Source: Fomitopsis serialis (taxonomy: Eukaryota > Basidiomycota > Agaricomycetes > Polyporales > Fomitopsidaceae). Taken from it: DNA of 64,000 nucleotides. The translations under genes and the position numbers were made by a program. The notes beneath the pieces were generated by a model, which was not told the DNA's origin, did not search any database, and saw only the letters and a list, made by a program, of their open reading frames with translations. Numbering within the stretch: the first letter of the stretch is position 1; each line of letters starts with the position of its first letter. Positions 1-12,501 of this stretch are shown piece after piece. Location: positions 118,297 through 182,296 of the forward strand of contig NW_025955040.1 of NCBI RefSeq assembly GCF_022376445.1, in the 5' to 3' direction.

Positions 1-479
1 ACGGTGCGGATGAGAATGCAGGCCCTCGACATAGGTGAGTCGTACCCACTACCCTCGAGAGATAAGCGCCTGTCAGTAGTACTCCCTCCGATACGGAAGT
101 CTTTTATCCTCGTTGAACCCTCACGCCCACCAGCAGCAAAGCTTGAGGGTATGATGTACTGGTGATACTGTACCTGTAAAAACTTTCAGTTTAGCAGAAG
201 TCGCCCAACTGACCGAGAAAATGCATTGGCCAGGGCCAACATCGCTCGCGAGGTGCGTGTTCTCCTTGACTCCCGCCTGTGCTATTTTCTGTCTACTACT
301 ACTGGTCTATCTACTAACTCTACCCGTCCGAGATCGCCTGCCATCTCTCCACCAGTCGCGCTCGAGGGCGTCGGACACAGCCCACAAAGAACGACCTGTG
401 GATTCAGGGAGCGAGCGCCCGACACTGACGACGCGCGAGTAGCTAATTATGGCGGTCGACATTGAACGCGATCGCGTAC

Positions 480-1730
480 GCCCAACGCGACGCACTCGTT
501 TAGCTGGCAGCATGCTGTCGCCGAGGCTGGAGACGACGGCCAGTCTCCTTCGCCTCCTTCGCGATGGCGAGCTCGTCACCGGTGACCATTTTTGACGGCG
601 ACGCCGAGGGCCATGGCGTCGATCGTCTGCTTGGTGTGGTTTCGAGGTGGGTCGAAGATGGGAAGGATACCGACGAGAGCCATAGTGTTACAACCTCCCC
701 CTCGCACCCACCGCCATCGACCTTCTCGTAAGCGGCGGCGAGCGCGCGTAGACCGCGCGCTGCGAGCTCCTCCCTGCCAGCTTCGAGTTTTTTCTCGCCT
801 GCGGCTTGGTCTTGTTGCGCGTGTAAAGCTTGACGACAATACCGGTCATACCCCTGGTAACGCGCTTGAGCCCGCTATTTGATTCCTCGCGGTAAGTGAT
901 CTCCGCGCTTGCCAACGAGGCTTCAATTCGAGTCACTTGGCACCAGAAAGCGCACGAGCGGTGTCAGTGAGAGATCCGACGACGCCAGAGTTGATAGCAT
1001 CCTGGTTCTCGGTGCGCGAAGGGTAGGCAGCGAAGAGGATGGCATCATCAGTGCAGAAGCGGCCGTAGGCTCTGATCGTCTCGCGGTCGATTGTGAGCGT
1101 TGATCGTGAGCGTACCAGTCTTGTCGGGGCCAGAGTAGTACGAGGGACGATAGCCTTGTACTCGGCGAACCGCTGGGTTCCGGCGGCGAGAGCGACACAC
1201 AAGACGGTGCGCACGGCAACGGGAATACCATCGATCAGGGGCACCAAGATGTCGTCGAGGGCGCCAGGGTCGTCTAGCGGAAGGCGGCGTACAAGGGGAA
1301 GATCTTGGCAGTAGAATACCAATGGAGATCAAGTAGAGACTGCTGAACTGCGCGAGGATCTTGTGCAAGTGACCGGGGTGCGGCCATCCTGAACGATGAG
1401 CGACGCGGTACCACTGAAAAACGCGTTCGAGAGCCACTGCGCGTATACTATCAGTGTCCCAATCAAGGCGAGGACAAGAATGAGCGTACGATAAGCATTG
1501 ATCGCCATTGTTCTTGCCCGAAGGCCTTGTCGATCGACACATCGATGCACTCGGTCAGGCGGCACTCGGCGCGAACGATGTCACCGATCTTGAGCGATAG
1601 GCGCTTCGTAGAAACCGAGACCGGAGTTCATGAGCAGAAGGTCGATGATACCGAAGGATGCTGCCCAATGTGGCAGCTGGTACTCGCCGTTCGACATGAC
1701 CCACGTTACGGGGTTGGACATGAATGACAA
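480..1730 (-). pseudogene. PMA1: Relic of a plasma-membrane P-type H+-ATPase
   Basis: Read on the minus strand, pieces in several frames follow the order of a fungal proton pump. Near 1730-1581 comes a membrane segment (SFMSNPVTWVM...LLLMNSGLGFYE). Near 1540 comes GKNNGDQC of the actuator region, then HLHKILAQF and SIGI. At about 1125-1110 is the phosphorylation motif DKTGTLT, and directly after it the frame shifts before TIDRETIRAYG. AEITYREES and KGMTGI-like sequence follow near 900, PIFDPPR with TKQTIDAMALGV near 660, and a GLGDHMYPAK-like stretch near 490. In an active pump this family exports protons by ATP hydrolysis. Here the stop codons, one-base shifts and missing C-terminal membrane region mark a dead copy. 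The reading frames changing inside conserved motifs cannot be explained by introns alone. Family assignment is firm; exact ends are not. Confidence 0.85.
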
Positions 1731-2660
1731 GGACTGAAGACTATATGAGACTGTGCAAAGATTAAGTCTAAGAGACGACGAACCTGCCCAAAGGCTTTGT
1801 CGTCCTCCACCGCGTGGACCCTGTTCTGAAGAGCTCGAGTGTACGAAGAACCTCATGCGTCCTCCGCGGCGACGGGCCCGAGGTCGATCATTTGCTTGTC
1901 GTAAGATCCTCGACCCTTCAGCAGGCATGACGGGGAGATTGGGTGGCTGATCATGGCTACTTCAGTCGTCGTCCTCAAAAGTGGTCCCAGAGAGGACGCA
2001 CCGGCATGGAAGGGTGGCGCTGCTGTCCTGGTACGCCGTTCGCAGAGGGCTGCTGCTGGCCCGCAAAGTTGAAGCCGCTTCCGGCGGGTGCCTACCCGCG
2101 ACAGTGCCGTCGCTGGGGCGGGTTCTGTTGTGCCTCTGCCCGTACGGCGGCTTGTGCATCTTGGTCGTTGAATACGCAGAGAACGCGCGCTGCGATCATT
2201 CTCGCAGCTCCCGCATTTTCAATGATACTAGCTTGCTTGCGGTCCTTCCCATCTGGCGATGCGCGCGCAGATGAGTAGTTCGAGTTCGCGAAGACGGAAG
2301 AACGGACAACTCTTATAGCACCAGTGAGTTAAGTCATGAACGTGCCACGCTTCTTGCCGACTCTGGCCTTCCTCTCGTCTCCACCACGTCCGGCGCGGTC
2401 GGCGCTCTACTGGTTGCTGGTTGGCCGGACGATACCAGGATCGTCCGACTTTGGCGGCGGCGGGTGCCCTTCGAGGTGGATGCGGAGGCCTTTTGCTTGC
2501 CTTGGCCGGTTTTGGGCGCGGGAGGGACGCGAATGTGAAAGTGCCGCGGAACGTTGCGCGGGGAAGGGTTGTTGAGGTAGGGTTGTGCCTGCGGGGTCTG
2601 AGGCATCAGGTAGGAACCCTGCGGGAGATCAGTGTGGCAACTAGACGCACTTCGCAGCTA
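1731..2660. other. No recognisable gene
   Basis: Between the ATPase relic and the 2.66-kb repeat I see only short open frames with arginine/proline-rich shadow translations. The N-terminal part of the ATPase could have been here but I cannot recognise it. Confidence 0.4.
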
Positions 2661-2907
2661 AAGTCTTAGATCACGTGCTACGGTGCATGCGGTGAAGCTT
2701 ATGGCTGCTATGCTTTGCCCTCGCACACTTCATCTGTTTTGAAGGTTTCTACATATACTTTATACCTATACCAATGATTATATGACGTGTTTGTGAGAGG
2801 AGAATGGAGTATACAAGGAGGATAATTGACTTTCGTTCGGGAGAGCACATGCTTATGTAATTTACTGCCATATACGGAATAGCCAGATGAGGCTGTCGGC
2901 GCGCGGT
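2661..2907. repeat. Diverged direct repeat, copy 1
   Basis: This stretch starts AGTCTTAGATCACGTGCTAC and ends ATAGCCAGATGAGGCTG. The same sequence recurs in the same orientation at 11257-11503 with scattered substitutions and small gaps. Well-kept blocks include ATACAAGGAGGATAATTGA and TTACTGCCATATACGGAATA. No open frame is shared. It could be a solo LTR fragment or a non-autonomous element; I saw no clear terminal inverted repeats. Confidence 0.8.
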
Positions 2908-3279
2908 GGGTTTGACCTGCTGCAAGTACTGTAGCTGCTATTTCGACTGATGCATGTCATGCCATCCCCGCCATCGCCCAGATCATCTCATCTCTTGCTC
3001 TCAACTGAAGTCTCCCAGTCCCGCAGCCTACTTAGCCACTCCCCGCTAAGTATTCCGTGGTCCTTCGTCTCGTTTACTCCTGATATTGAACAGGCCTCAA
3101 TGCCGAATTGCTCCTCAAGCCGGCGGAAGACCATCCGAGCGAGTCGCATGTCCATAGCTCGAATGCACCCATATGATTCTCGCTGCGGTGCGGAGTCGAT
3201 TCCCAAGTACGCGTAAGGTCAGCAAACACAATTCGCACAAGTGTCATGTCATGCTTTGTCAGGACACGGACACCGAGTC

Positions 3280-3950
3280 TACGTACCAGCTCATCCATAA
3301 TGAGCTCACCCTCTACGGCGCCCGGCCTTGAACCTAGCATCGCTCATCCTTACCTGCATGCCCAAGCAGGCTGACCGACTCATGTTGGAGAACATCTCCA
3401 AGAACCATATCGACCAGGGCGAACATCCCAGTGTGACGCGTGCGGAATCTACTCAACCGTGTAGTTCGGCCTAACATAGCTTGCAGAGGTCATTCACGCG
3501 TGTCCCTCAGCGCCCGCAGCGCCACCGGAACTGCCACTACCGACTCATCGGCATGTACGTCCTCCTCGGTAGTAACTCTCGACAGTCACTACAATATGGC
3601 GCATTCACTCAAGCCGAACATCTTTTGTAGGCGCTGCACTGGCTATTACGAGCCAATCGAGACGCCTGAGCTACTCGACAAGTACGTGAAACGAACAAAC
3701 AGGTGTCCATGTACCCATTCACGTCGATGGCGCCTCAGGTGGCTTCATCGCCCCATTCGCATCCCCAAATCTCAAATACGGCTTCCGCAACCCGCGCGTG
3801 TCTCCATCAACACCTCTGGGCACAAGTTCAGCCTCTCGTGCGTCGGTGTTGGCTGGGTCGTCTGGCGCTCGCAGCAGTTCCTGCCCAAGGACCTCATCTT
3901 CGAGCTGCACTACCTTGGCCGCGCCGCCTGCGTGTCCACCATTCAGTGAG
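3280..3950 (+). pseudogene. GAD1: Relic of glutamate decarboxylase
   Basis: Plus-strand frames follow a fungal PLP-dependent glutamate decarboxylase. NELTLYGA and MPKQADRLMLENISKNHIDQ come first (about 3295-3410). IGMYVLLGS follows near 3555, then [14 protein letters not shown] near 3650, [17 protein letters not shown] near 3705 and [12 protein letters not shown] (the PLP-lysine region) near 3815, ending [20 protein letters not shown]. The segments lie in at least three frames and the protein falls apart after HYLG at about 3925. The normal enzyme makes 4-aminobutyrate from glutamate. This copy lacks both ends and has frame breaks within exon-like blocks, so it is a relic. Family assignment is strong because the lysine motif and its flanks are nearly canonical. 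Confidence 0.85.
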
Positions 3951-5030
3951 GTGCGTGCCTGCACTGGTGTTTGTACAACCTGACGCATCCACCAGCTCCC
4001 TTTTTTGCTCTCCACGTCTCGTGTCGTCCGGCCCATCCGCCTTGCTCATGTACCCGGTACGTACGTCGCGTTCTCAGCCTGACTTTGTGCGTGCTGATGT
4101 ACGTCCGATGTTCGTGGTTCAGCGCTCCGCAGTCCGTGGAGTGGCCTTCCAATGATCCTGGCAGTAGAGTATCTCGCTTATAGCACGGGGCATACTCTGG
4201 AGCATGCTGGTGATGGTATGTATTTGTGTACCCGCGTGCTGCAGTTCTTGGCACTGACGACGCGCGCACTTGGCTGTTGAAGCTGGTCCGCGTCAACGTG
4301 GCGAGATTGGGAGAGTGAGAGGGGTGACTCGGAGTCAAGGGCGATAGAGGGATGATTGAGTGGGATACGAGGTGGGAGCCCCGGCGTGGATGTAGCTGGC
4401 GGACGATCAGACAGCGCGCGCCGCGCGTGAGCTGTCGAGATGCTTACCTAGTCAACACCATGACGGTGCCACGCGTGTCCCCACGCCATCCGTCCGTCCG
4501 CGTCCGGAAGTTGACGCTGCTGTGTGGGAGGTCGAGGAGACTGTGAAGGCAAGGGAGGAGGTCGGTCATGCGGTCGAGCTGCGAACCTAATTAATTTAGC
4601 GCGCCTGAGATTGCATCTTTACCAGGCGTCCGCGTCGGTTGTCTGTCTTAGTGTCTATGCAGATCGAACATATTTTTGTGCTACTCTGACTGCTACGTCG
4701 TGCGATGCAGTGCTACTCAAGTATCACAGTGGGCTGAGCGTGAGCTACTTATGTGCGCCGAGCTCTGGTCGCCATAGCCTCACCTTATTGAACGTGTTGG
4801 GGTCGCCATGCATGTCTGAAGCAGGCAATTCTGAGCGCGATGTATGGAGATCAAGCTTAGATCAAGCATCGTTACTCACAGTATTGTAATCAGAAGACTT
4901 ATCAGTGTTATCTACTGAGCATCTAATCGTTATCATTCCCTCCCATTCCCACTTGGGACCCTGGGAATATTCCCTCCTGGCGGGTCGAACAAGGGTCGAA
5001 AGCTTTGGAATAGTGTGAGAACTTGGTGAG
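3951..5030. other. Gene-poor stretch with a short inverted repeat partner
   Basis: No gene was recognised. About 95 bases around 3965-4060 are similar, in inverted orientation, to about 12930-13030: both contain a TCTCGTGTCGTCC block and a GCTCATGT...CCGGTACGTA block. The rest looks like unconstrained sequence. Confidence 0.5.
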
Positions 5031-5400
5031 AACCAGAGAAGTATGAAGGCCCATGCCGGACAAAACCCAATGTCGACAACCCTCTGCAGCGTCTTAACCG
5101 GGCATGCCCGAGGTATCTGGAAGAATTACATGAGATTGTAAGTGAACTTGCGGGCAATGTACGCTGTCCTCCGGAATCCTTGGAAACATGTGTGAGCTCG
5201 TCGTTTCGCACCGGAAACCAAGTGGTCATTCCGAAACGGTACGGATAACTTGAGATCATGCCGTATAACGCCTGATCTCATGTGTTATGAAGGGAGCTAT
5301 GAAGGGAGCCGCCGGACAAAAATATCAGAGTTTCGTACAGTGAACTTCAACTTCAATCCGAGGTTTCAACTTCGCTTACGGGTTCAACTTCGGCAAACGC
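5031..5400. repeat. Copies of a GGCCTTCATA/GTCCGG word and a TTCAACTTC tract
   Basis: At 5041 an ATGAAGGCCC word is followed by CCGGACAAAACCC. At 5285-5320 ATGAAGGGAG is followed by CCGGACAAAA. From about 5340 a TTCAACTTC-rich tract is the inverted counterpart of the 19-bp tandem repeat at 7581. The three parts occur together here and at 7.58-7.74 kb, suggesting one degraded element in two orientations. Confidence 0.55.
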
Positions 5401-7580
5401 GCCAAATTAGGCAAGCGGCGTGCCCGAGACCGCCGAGTGCTTACATAAGCTCTCCATATATGGGTTTGCGAGTGGCCACTGTATCGAGTTCCTCAGGCTT
5501 ACAGGTGTGGGGAGATACAGTGAGATACGCGGCCCCGGTTGCAGTGAGGTCGCCGGCGTTCGAGAGGTGGTCGACTGAGAGTGGTAAGGGGGCTCAGAGA
5601 AGTAGTACGTAGTACTTCAAGTTAGTTACTATTAGTTAGACAACCTGTACTTCGGAAGGAATCAATTCGCGTCTTCTCGTCGCTGAGGTAGAGTGCGACC
5701 AATGCATGCAGCACCCTCTGATCATTGCTACGTACACATTGAGTTTTGAGTCCTGCAAAATCACACCAGAGAGAAGAGAGCGAAGAGGATACTATTTGAT
5801 GGAGGCAGAGGCAGCATAAGCCCGTGCTCTCAAGTACATAAGAGCGAGACAACATTGAGTGCGCTACTAGTAATGTGACAGAAGAAAAACACAGATTCTG
5901 AGTGACAGCTGCAACAGTCAACTGGTCAAGGCAGGAGCTATTAGCGTGCGCGACTTCCCTTCAAGTTGGCCACGGTTAACGATGCTCAGCATGCTTGGCC
6001 GCATCGTTCGCCGGAGGTTGGGCAAGGGACGGGCACGGGAATCGCACAGGGCATTACACGGCTGCAAAGACAGGCCGAGGCTGTCCGGAAGCGAGTATAG
6101 GCCGCGGGCGTCGGGGCGATCAGAGAGTGTGGCGGCGTAGGTGCGCGAGCTGTCGAGGTGATGTGGGAATGCATCAACGGGTGGGACACCGAGTAAATCA
6201 TCACTGTCGAAGGTATCGAGCTGTGAGTCGCCCGTCAGTCTGACGCTTCGCCTTCGGCATCGGACTACAAGGGTGAAGCTTGAAGCTTTGAAGACCCACT
6301 GTCACGCTCGTGCACACGTCCACTTACATCATGATCGTTCGAGTTGGACAATAGCCTCGAGGCTACTAGTACATACCACATGCGACGTGCGCCCTGGCCG
6401 TCCGACACTCTGACGTTCGTCTCTGTACATGTGTAAGTACAAGTACTGAGGTGGATCAAAAAATGCGAACCTTACCAGGGAGCGACTCACATCGCCGTTC
6501 GCAAAGCCCACATTCCCTCTCGCTCTGTTGTCAGTCCTCTCACCTGTATATGCATCCACCCGTCTGCCTGCTTGTTCTCCGCCCTGCCCACTCGCTTTCC
6601 CGGTACCCGTGCGGACCCGCAAAATACGCATGCTTGTGCTCGCCCGTGAGGGACCTATATCGGCTATAGCACGGCCGTCTATTCACCCCATGGCGTGCGA
6701 CAGTCCTACGCACAATGGCGCGCGCAATCCATTTGATATGCGTAACTGATCCACACCAGCAGAATGCCAGAATCCTACGTCAGAAAATACACGTATAACA
6801 AGGTACTTACGTACTCACCGCTACTTCTGCGACAATCCACGCGGATGCTCATGGGTGTCACAAGCAGTTGAGCGAGCGGGTGATCGAGCGATCGAGTGCA
6901 TGGGTTGAGGGAGCCAGAGAGCCTGCGTGACCAGACAAGAGCATAGCGGCGTGAGAGTACAAAAACGGTCAGACAAGAGAGTGAGCAGAGTAGACTGCGA
7001 GGGAGTGGGACTCGCCGCTCGGAAGACTCGAGAAGACAAGCGAGTGGGGAAAAGACGAGTGGTGGGCGAGAGGATGGCAGCGGGCCAGATAGAAAGAGAG
7101 ATAGAACGGGCTAGGCAGCGGTGAGACGAAATTGAGCAGATGCGAGTGGAACAGCGATGTACGACTCGTAGTGGTATGCAATGGACGGCGCGCACTACAC
7201 CATAGTTCAACTGTTCATATGATGCAATACAGTCAAATGACGGCCCATCAAACGATATGCGCGAAAGGACTCGGGGCGAACAGGAGCATTGAAAGAAGGC
7301 GAGGGATCTGCGAGCGTTCTCGACCCTGTTGACTCGATTCACTGCTCTCTCTCTTGCCTCCCCGTCCTCTCGTTCATGCTCACCCGCCGCCACTCGCGCC
7401 CTGTCCTCTTGCACATGTGCTTGCACTCTTGCCCTGCTTCCTCGCGCACCTGCTGCGTTGCCTGTGCCCGCTGGTCCGTCTATCCTCTCGTAGTAGTTAG
7501 TCGTAGTATAGTTAAAGCAACCCAGTCATTAGATAGACGCCCAGATACTACCCGGCGCCACCGTTCGGCGTTAGCCGAAA
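5401..7580. other. No recognisable gene
   Basis: Only short overlapping frames on both strands with no family resemblance. Purine-rich stretches near 6.9-7.1 kb give repetitive Arg/Glu translations and are most likely compositional. Confidence 0.4.
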
Positions 7581-7656
7581 CCGTTGGCCGAAGTTGAAAC
7601 CGTTGGCCGAAGTTGAAACCGTTGGCCGAAGTTGAAACCGTTGGCCGAAGTTGAAA
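7581..7656. repeat. 19-bp tandem repeat, four copies
   Basis: Four identical copies of CCGTTGGCCGAAGTTGAAA lie head to tail. A partial unit (GCCGAAA) precedes and a decayed one (CCGTCAAACGAACTTGAAC) follows. A diverged inverted relative lies at about 5340-5395. Confidence 0.95.
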
Positions 7657-8209
7657 CCGTCAAACGAACTTGAACTTGAGGTTGAAAACGAAATCCGCTA
7701 TCCTCAAAACGTAATAGGTTCTGTCCGGCCAGGGCCTTCATAACATTGTACCATCGCACCTCATCGCCGTGTTTCTCAGAGCTCGCCACCGAACGAACAT
7801 CACGTGCCCAAGCTCCCAGATGCATCCAGGTGTTGCTGTTGTGACGACGACACTCGCAGCTTCAACACTCCTGAGTACAACGACCCGCGTGAACACGTCG
7901 CACGCGACCTTCCAGACAACCTGCCAGACGACCCTCGGGCCTCGACGTGTCAGCACTGCACAAAAGCCATGCATCAAGTGCATCCGCGCGCGTGTTACCA
8001 AGGACCGTGGAACTGTGGACGAGTGGGCCGGACACTCAAGAAACCGGACGGCAACATCAGACAAGAAGGGCATGTGAGGGAGTACGACTGCACCTGGTAA
8101 GCACCCTCCCATGTTTGCTCCCGCCAACATTGACTGCCGCGTTGCCCTACTGACGTATGTTTTGCAGGTCCTGGATGCTCGTCCGGGATTGCGCACGTCG
8201 GGCTTGCCC
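7657..8209. other. No recognisable gene; one recurring word
   Basis: A GTCCGG...GGGCCTTCATA word occurs at about 7716-7740. Otherwise there are only short frames. Confidence 0.4.
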
Positions 8210-8340
8210 ATCCACTCGCCTGCCTGCCCGTTCGCTCACCCGCCTGTTTGCTCGCCCACCCGTTTGCTCGCCCACCCGTTTGCTCGCCCGCCCGTTCGCT
8301 CACTTGTTCATCCGCTCGCCAGTGCTTTCCTGCCCGCCCG
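8210..8340. repeat. Degenerate CGTTTGCTCGCCCACC minisatellite
   Basis: A 16-bp unit (CGTTTGCTCGCCCACC and variants) repeats several times between about 8240 and 8310, inside a longer C/G-rich run. Composition resembles the GC-rich interior of the foldback element around 26.45-26.65 kb. Confidence 0.75.
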
Positions 8341-10870
8341 CCGCCCCAGTGACTGCCCATTGACGTGTCATTGTCTTGATGAAAGTGCAGTGTCGCTGAA
8401 CGAGACAAATTGTGCCCACCGGGTGTCGGTCTTCTTCCGAACAGGTACGTTCTATCTGCCGAACCAGCACTCCCAACGCGATCATTGTGTTTGGGTTATG
8501 TCGCACACCACCATGTACATTATATACTCACTGACATGCATCTAACCTGATCGCACGCTCCCGAGTCCCGCAATTCAAAAACTCACACGTCTGTTTCTTG
8601 GTACACTACCTACGCCAACCATACGTACTTTGTGGACTCTCCCCGTGTATACCAAAGAACCGACGCGCTCCTCGTGCAGCTTTGGCCCCATCATCATTGG
8701 AGGTGGTAGCCCGTCTCATACCTGATGCAGTCAGCTTGCGAAGTCGAGCATTGCTCTCAGCGATCCGGAGCGACATGTCAGCGATTGAACAGTAGTCGCA
8801 GTACGTACGTACCTGGCTGCCTTTACTATGATAATACTCGCTGACGCCCACTCTTCTGGCACCAATCATTCCCTGTCACGTTGCGCTCCTCGTCATGCGG
8901 CAGTACGACCGTGCAGTCGTTCGACGCCGTCTGCTGCTCATGGCGTCGCGGACACCTGTCAGAGTCCTGCTGGGGCTGTCCTTGTCGGCTTATATGGTCT
9001 GCAACGGAGACTACCCGGTGTCCCACACTGTTCGTGTGCTCACACGACTGAGAACGAGCATCGGCACGAAACATTTGCCTGCCGAGGTGAGTACTCATCC
9101 ATTCATGTATTTCCGCATGTCTGCCTACCACGAACTAGACACAGACAGTATAAGACACTTAGGTATGCGATGCTTTATATAAGGAACATTGTTGGTGAAC
9201 GATCGGAGGGCTGGGGGCAGTGACGCACGCAATGTAAGTCTCCCATCAGTCATCCGGTCGGTGCTCTGCTCCGTGACTGACGCTACTTTGTGTAAGATGG
9301 CTCGTCGTAAGTAACGAGACAGCGAGACGTCCGGACGCGAGGTTGTGGATGGCGACGGACGAGCGAGGCGAGCAACACTATGCGTCTGTAGGTCATGGTC
9401 GGGCGCTGACATGCGTGTACGTGCATACCAGTAGATCGGGAATGGGGTCAACCTGCTACTTGAACTAATGCGGACTCTGTGACTACCGAGCACTGGTGAA
9501 TCAGGAGGAGGGCATGAGTTGTCGTCGAATAGTTCTTGCTGCAGTGCGCACAGTGAAAGTTCAGACACATGCTTCGCAACTCGGCGGGTTGACCGACAAT
9601 GATGATGACAGTGCACGGACGGCAGATGATGCGAACACAAGGACGCGCGCGACGCAGTGACGTGCAAATCCGGAGCGTTTGGTCAGTGCTGTTTCACCAC
9701 GCCCTCTGGATCGTCATGCCCTGAGGGGCTTATGTTATGTCGCCCGACCGGTACGATGCCTCGACACGCACTCCGTTACATTGTGACTGGCCCAGTGAAT
9801 TGCATGAGGCGTTGCATGTCATCTGCAGATGCGGGTCACAAAACTTGTCCATCGGATACGCACCGCAGGAGAGTGCTCAAGTGTGTTTTGGTGTTGTGTT
9901 TCGATTCTTTCGATTGAATGGCTTCGCACAGGTGGACACGAATACCACACGCACGTCTCGTCGAGGCAGCAGAACGCTAGCCAAGCGTAGCTGGGAGACA
10001 GCCAGGACTCACCGGGCGGAATGTTTGTCCTGGTCTCGGTCTGCAGGGTCGTGATCAGCGAAGGGATTGATAACTAGTGTATGTAGACATATACATTACA
10101 CAAGTACTGTAGCCATAATACATGAGACATACATAATGATGAGAGGTGCGCGAGAACGGATGCGGGCAGCGTGCGAAGCGGATTGAGGATAGCAGAACAG
10201 TACCTACGAAACGGTCACAGGCATCCAAGTCATCCGCGCAGGACTTACCCAAGATGAGAGGGAGAAAGCACGTACCTTCAAAGCTATCAACACCAGCGCG
10301 CTTGCCTTTGATGGATTAGATAGTGCGGGTACGCTCGAGTTCGTACGCTTACCCAGCTTCGCGGAACGGTGTTCATAAGCATTTTCAGACGTTCTTTGGC
10401 TTTGCACAGCTATGGTTGTCACAGACTAAGGCAGGAGGCCTTGGACAAAACCCGTCTCGGACAATAAGCTGTTGTAGGCCATGTACTGACGTGAAATGCG
10501 GCGAGGTGAGAGAGTAAGTGAAGGGCAGGCACGCGAGGGGACGTGAAGGGACGCGAAGGGACAGGGATGGAAGTTTCTCTCAAGTTCACTAGCGAAAGCA
10601 AGGGATTCCGAGTGGAACGGGGTGCAAGGTAGCGAAGTGACGCGATGGGACGTGATGTGAGCATTTGAGAACGGACGCGATACCATAGGTAAACGTGGGA
10701 TCCTGCGTGGGGAGATGTGATCGGTCTCCAACCCTTGGAAGCACAAGTGCGCACAACCGCGCCCGACGGAGCCGTTCGTCCAACTGTGAACTCCAGTGAT
10801 CGTGAGTGATCCCTTGTGCCCCCTTCGCTTGCTCAGTAGCGCGTTCGGGTTTTGTCCGAGACGGGCCTTC
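8341..10870. other. No recognisable gene
   Basis: Short frames only. A GAAGGGACGTGAAGGGACGC-type purine microsatellite lies at about 10515-10570. A GGACAAAACCCGTCTCGG word, inverse of the one at 10848, lies at about 10443. Confidence 0.4.
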
Positions 10871-10880
10871 ATAGAGAAGA

Positions 10881-10960
10881 CCCAAGACAGGTCAGACGTA
10901 CCCGCACCTCGAGACGAACACCCAAGACAGGTCAGACGTACCCGCACCTCGAGACGAACA
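10881..10960. repeat. Perfect 40-bp tandem duplication
   Basis: Two identical 40-base units starting CCCAAGACAGGTCAGACGTA abut directly. They follow another GGGTTTTGTCCG...GGGCCTTCATA word at about 10848-10873. Confidence 0.97.
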
Positions 10961-11256
10961 CAGCGAAGGGGCGAGACGCGGCTTGTTCCTCATCGTCACT
11001 GAGATGGAGTTGTAGCGCGGGAGGGAGGCTGCTGTTGTCGATAACGCCGGGATACTGAAACATGAGGCAGCGGCATGATCGGGCTTGCGGCTTACTCACA
11101 TACAGACGAGGTACACGCGATCTTCTTGACTTGGGTTCATAGGTTGCAGATGGTGAAGAATTCGACATGAGAGGAGTGTGGGGGCAAAGAAGACGAGGAG
11201 GATACTACAAGACTAGACGCGGAGCCGGGAGACGCACTCGCACACGCTCAGCCAGA

Positions 11257-11503
11257 GTCTTAGATCACGTGCTACAGTGTGCGGACTCATGCAGTGAAGC
11301 GTAAGGCTACTATGCGTTGTCCTCGCACAATTCGTCTCTTTTACAGGTTTCTACATATATATCATACCCATTGCAGTCAGTACATGATGTGTTCATGAGA
11401 GGAGGCTGGGGCATACAAGGAGGATAATTGAATTTCGTTCGGGAGAGTACATGCTTATGTAACTTACTGCCATATACGGAATAGCCAGATGAGGCTGCGG
11501 GGC
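11257..11503. repeat. Diverged direct repeat, copy 2
   Basis: Direct partner of 2661-2907, same orientation, with substitutions and small gaps. The shared end is GCCAGATGAGGCTG; sequence before and after is unrelated in the two copies. Confidence 0.8.
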
Positions 11504-12286
11504 GCGGTCAGTTGGCCGACTTTCTCTATTCTGAAAGTTTCCTCAGATGGGAAACAGCTGACGCACCAGTATGTCAAGTTTTGACGTCGGTGTGAGTGAG
11601 GGCTCAAGGAGGATAAACAACTTCGTCCCAGCAAGAGCGAGTACTTACAGGCGCTCGTCCAAGTCACGCGCGCAACTCGATCGTTCGGTGATCAGCGCTC
11701 AGCCACTAGCGCTAAGTATTCAATGCTCCTCCTTACTGGTGGCTAACGCTGCGACTCATGTCGCCTTGCCTCCTCCCTTCTCCAGCCCGCCCCCTGTCTC
11801 TATCTTCACCCGCTGAACAACGGAAGCAGCCGTTACTCGAGTCTGGGAGGAGGGTGCAAAGGTACGTCGCAGGGCGGGCGGTGACGGGAAAATCTCACCA
11901 ATTGCACCACACCCGGCCATGTGTAGTGTAGTTCCGCATTAAGGACGTCAAGTGCAGGAGCTCTAATGGAACGTCCATCAATGGCGAGCGGCCGAGTCCT
12001 GAAGAGCTTGAGTGTGAGTCCCTCCTCACCCGCCAACGTCGCTCGCGTTGAAACAGACATGCTTCACGTTAGGAATCCGGTATCGACATAGTCTGCGACG
12101 ATAGCAAGACCGCCATCCACCCGAAAGTTGCAGCGCGCGTTCTCTGCGCATTCATGAGCCTCGCGTTTGAGCTGGAAAATAGCATAGAACACTGGTGCGT
12201 TCACTCTGGGACTAGCTCCGAGGCCGACGGCTAAACAAGACGTGCTGCTCAGCCTTACGATCCGCCTCCCTCAGTTCTTCCCCATC
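11504..12286. other. No recognisable gene
   Basis: Short frames only. Confidence 0.35.
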
Positions 12287-12501
12287 ATGCCGCCTCAGCC
12301 CCAGAGCCCACAAGCCCTGAACGAGTTGCAGAGCCAGTTCTGCGAGACTCGATCATCATCGCTCGCTACTCATGCCGAGAAGATTCAGACGTTTGACCAG
12401 GCGGGATGCGCAGCGTCGACTGGGTCAGCAGACGACCACTCGGACGTGCTCTACGTACCGGCAGGCCAGAAGCGCGAGGACGGAGGCACCGTATTTGCTG
12501 A
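12287..12501 (+). pseudogene. Possible first exon of an unrecognised gene
   Basis: An ATG at 12287 opens a frame of about 71 residues (MPPQPQSPQALNELQSQF...) with a hydrophilic, protein-like composition. It ends at a consensus donor (GTAAGT at 12502). No credible downstream exon was found in the next kilobase, and the following frames are compositional. It may be a surviving piece of a decayed gene. I do not recognise the family. Confidence 0.25.

Noticed and set aside
7581..7656. CRISPR-like array
   Set aside because: Repeats are directly adjacent without spacers and the genome is eukaryotic; it is a simple tandem repeat.
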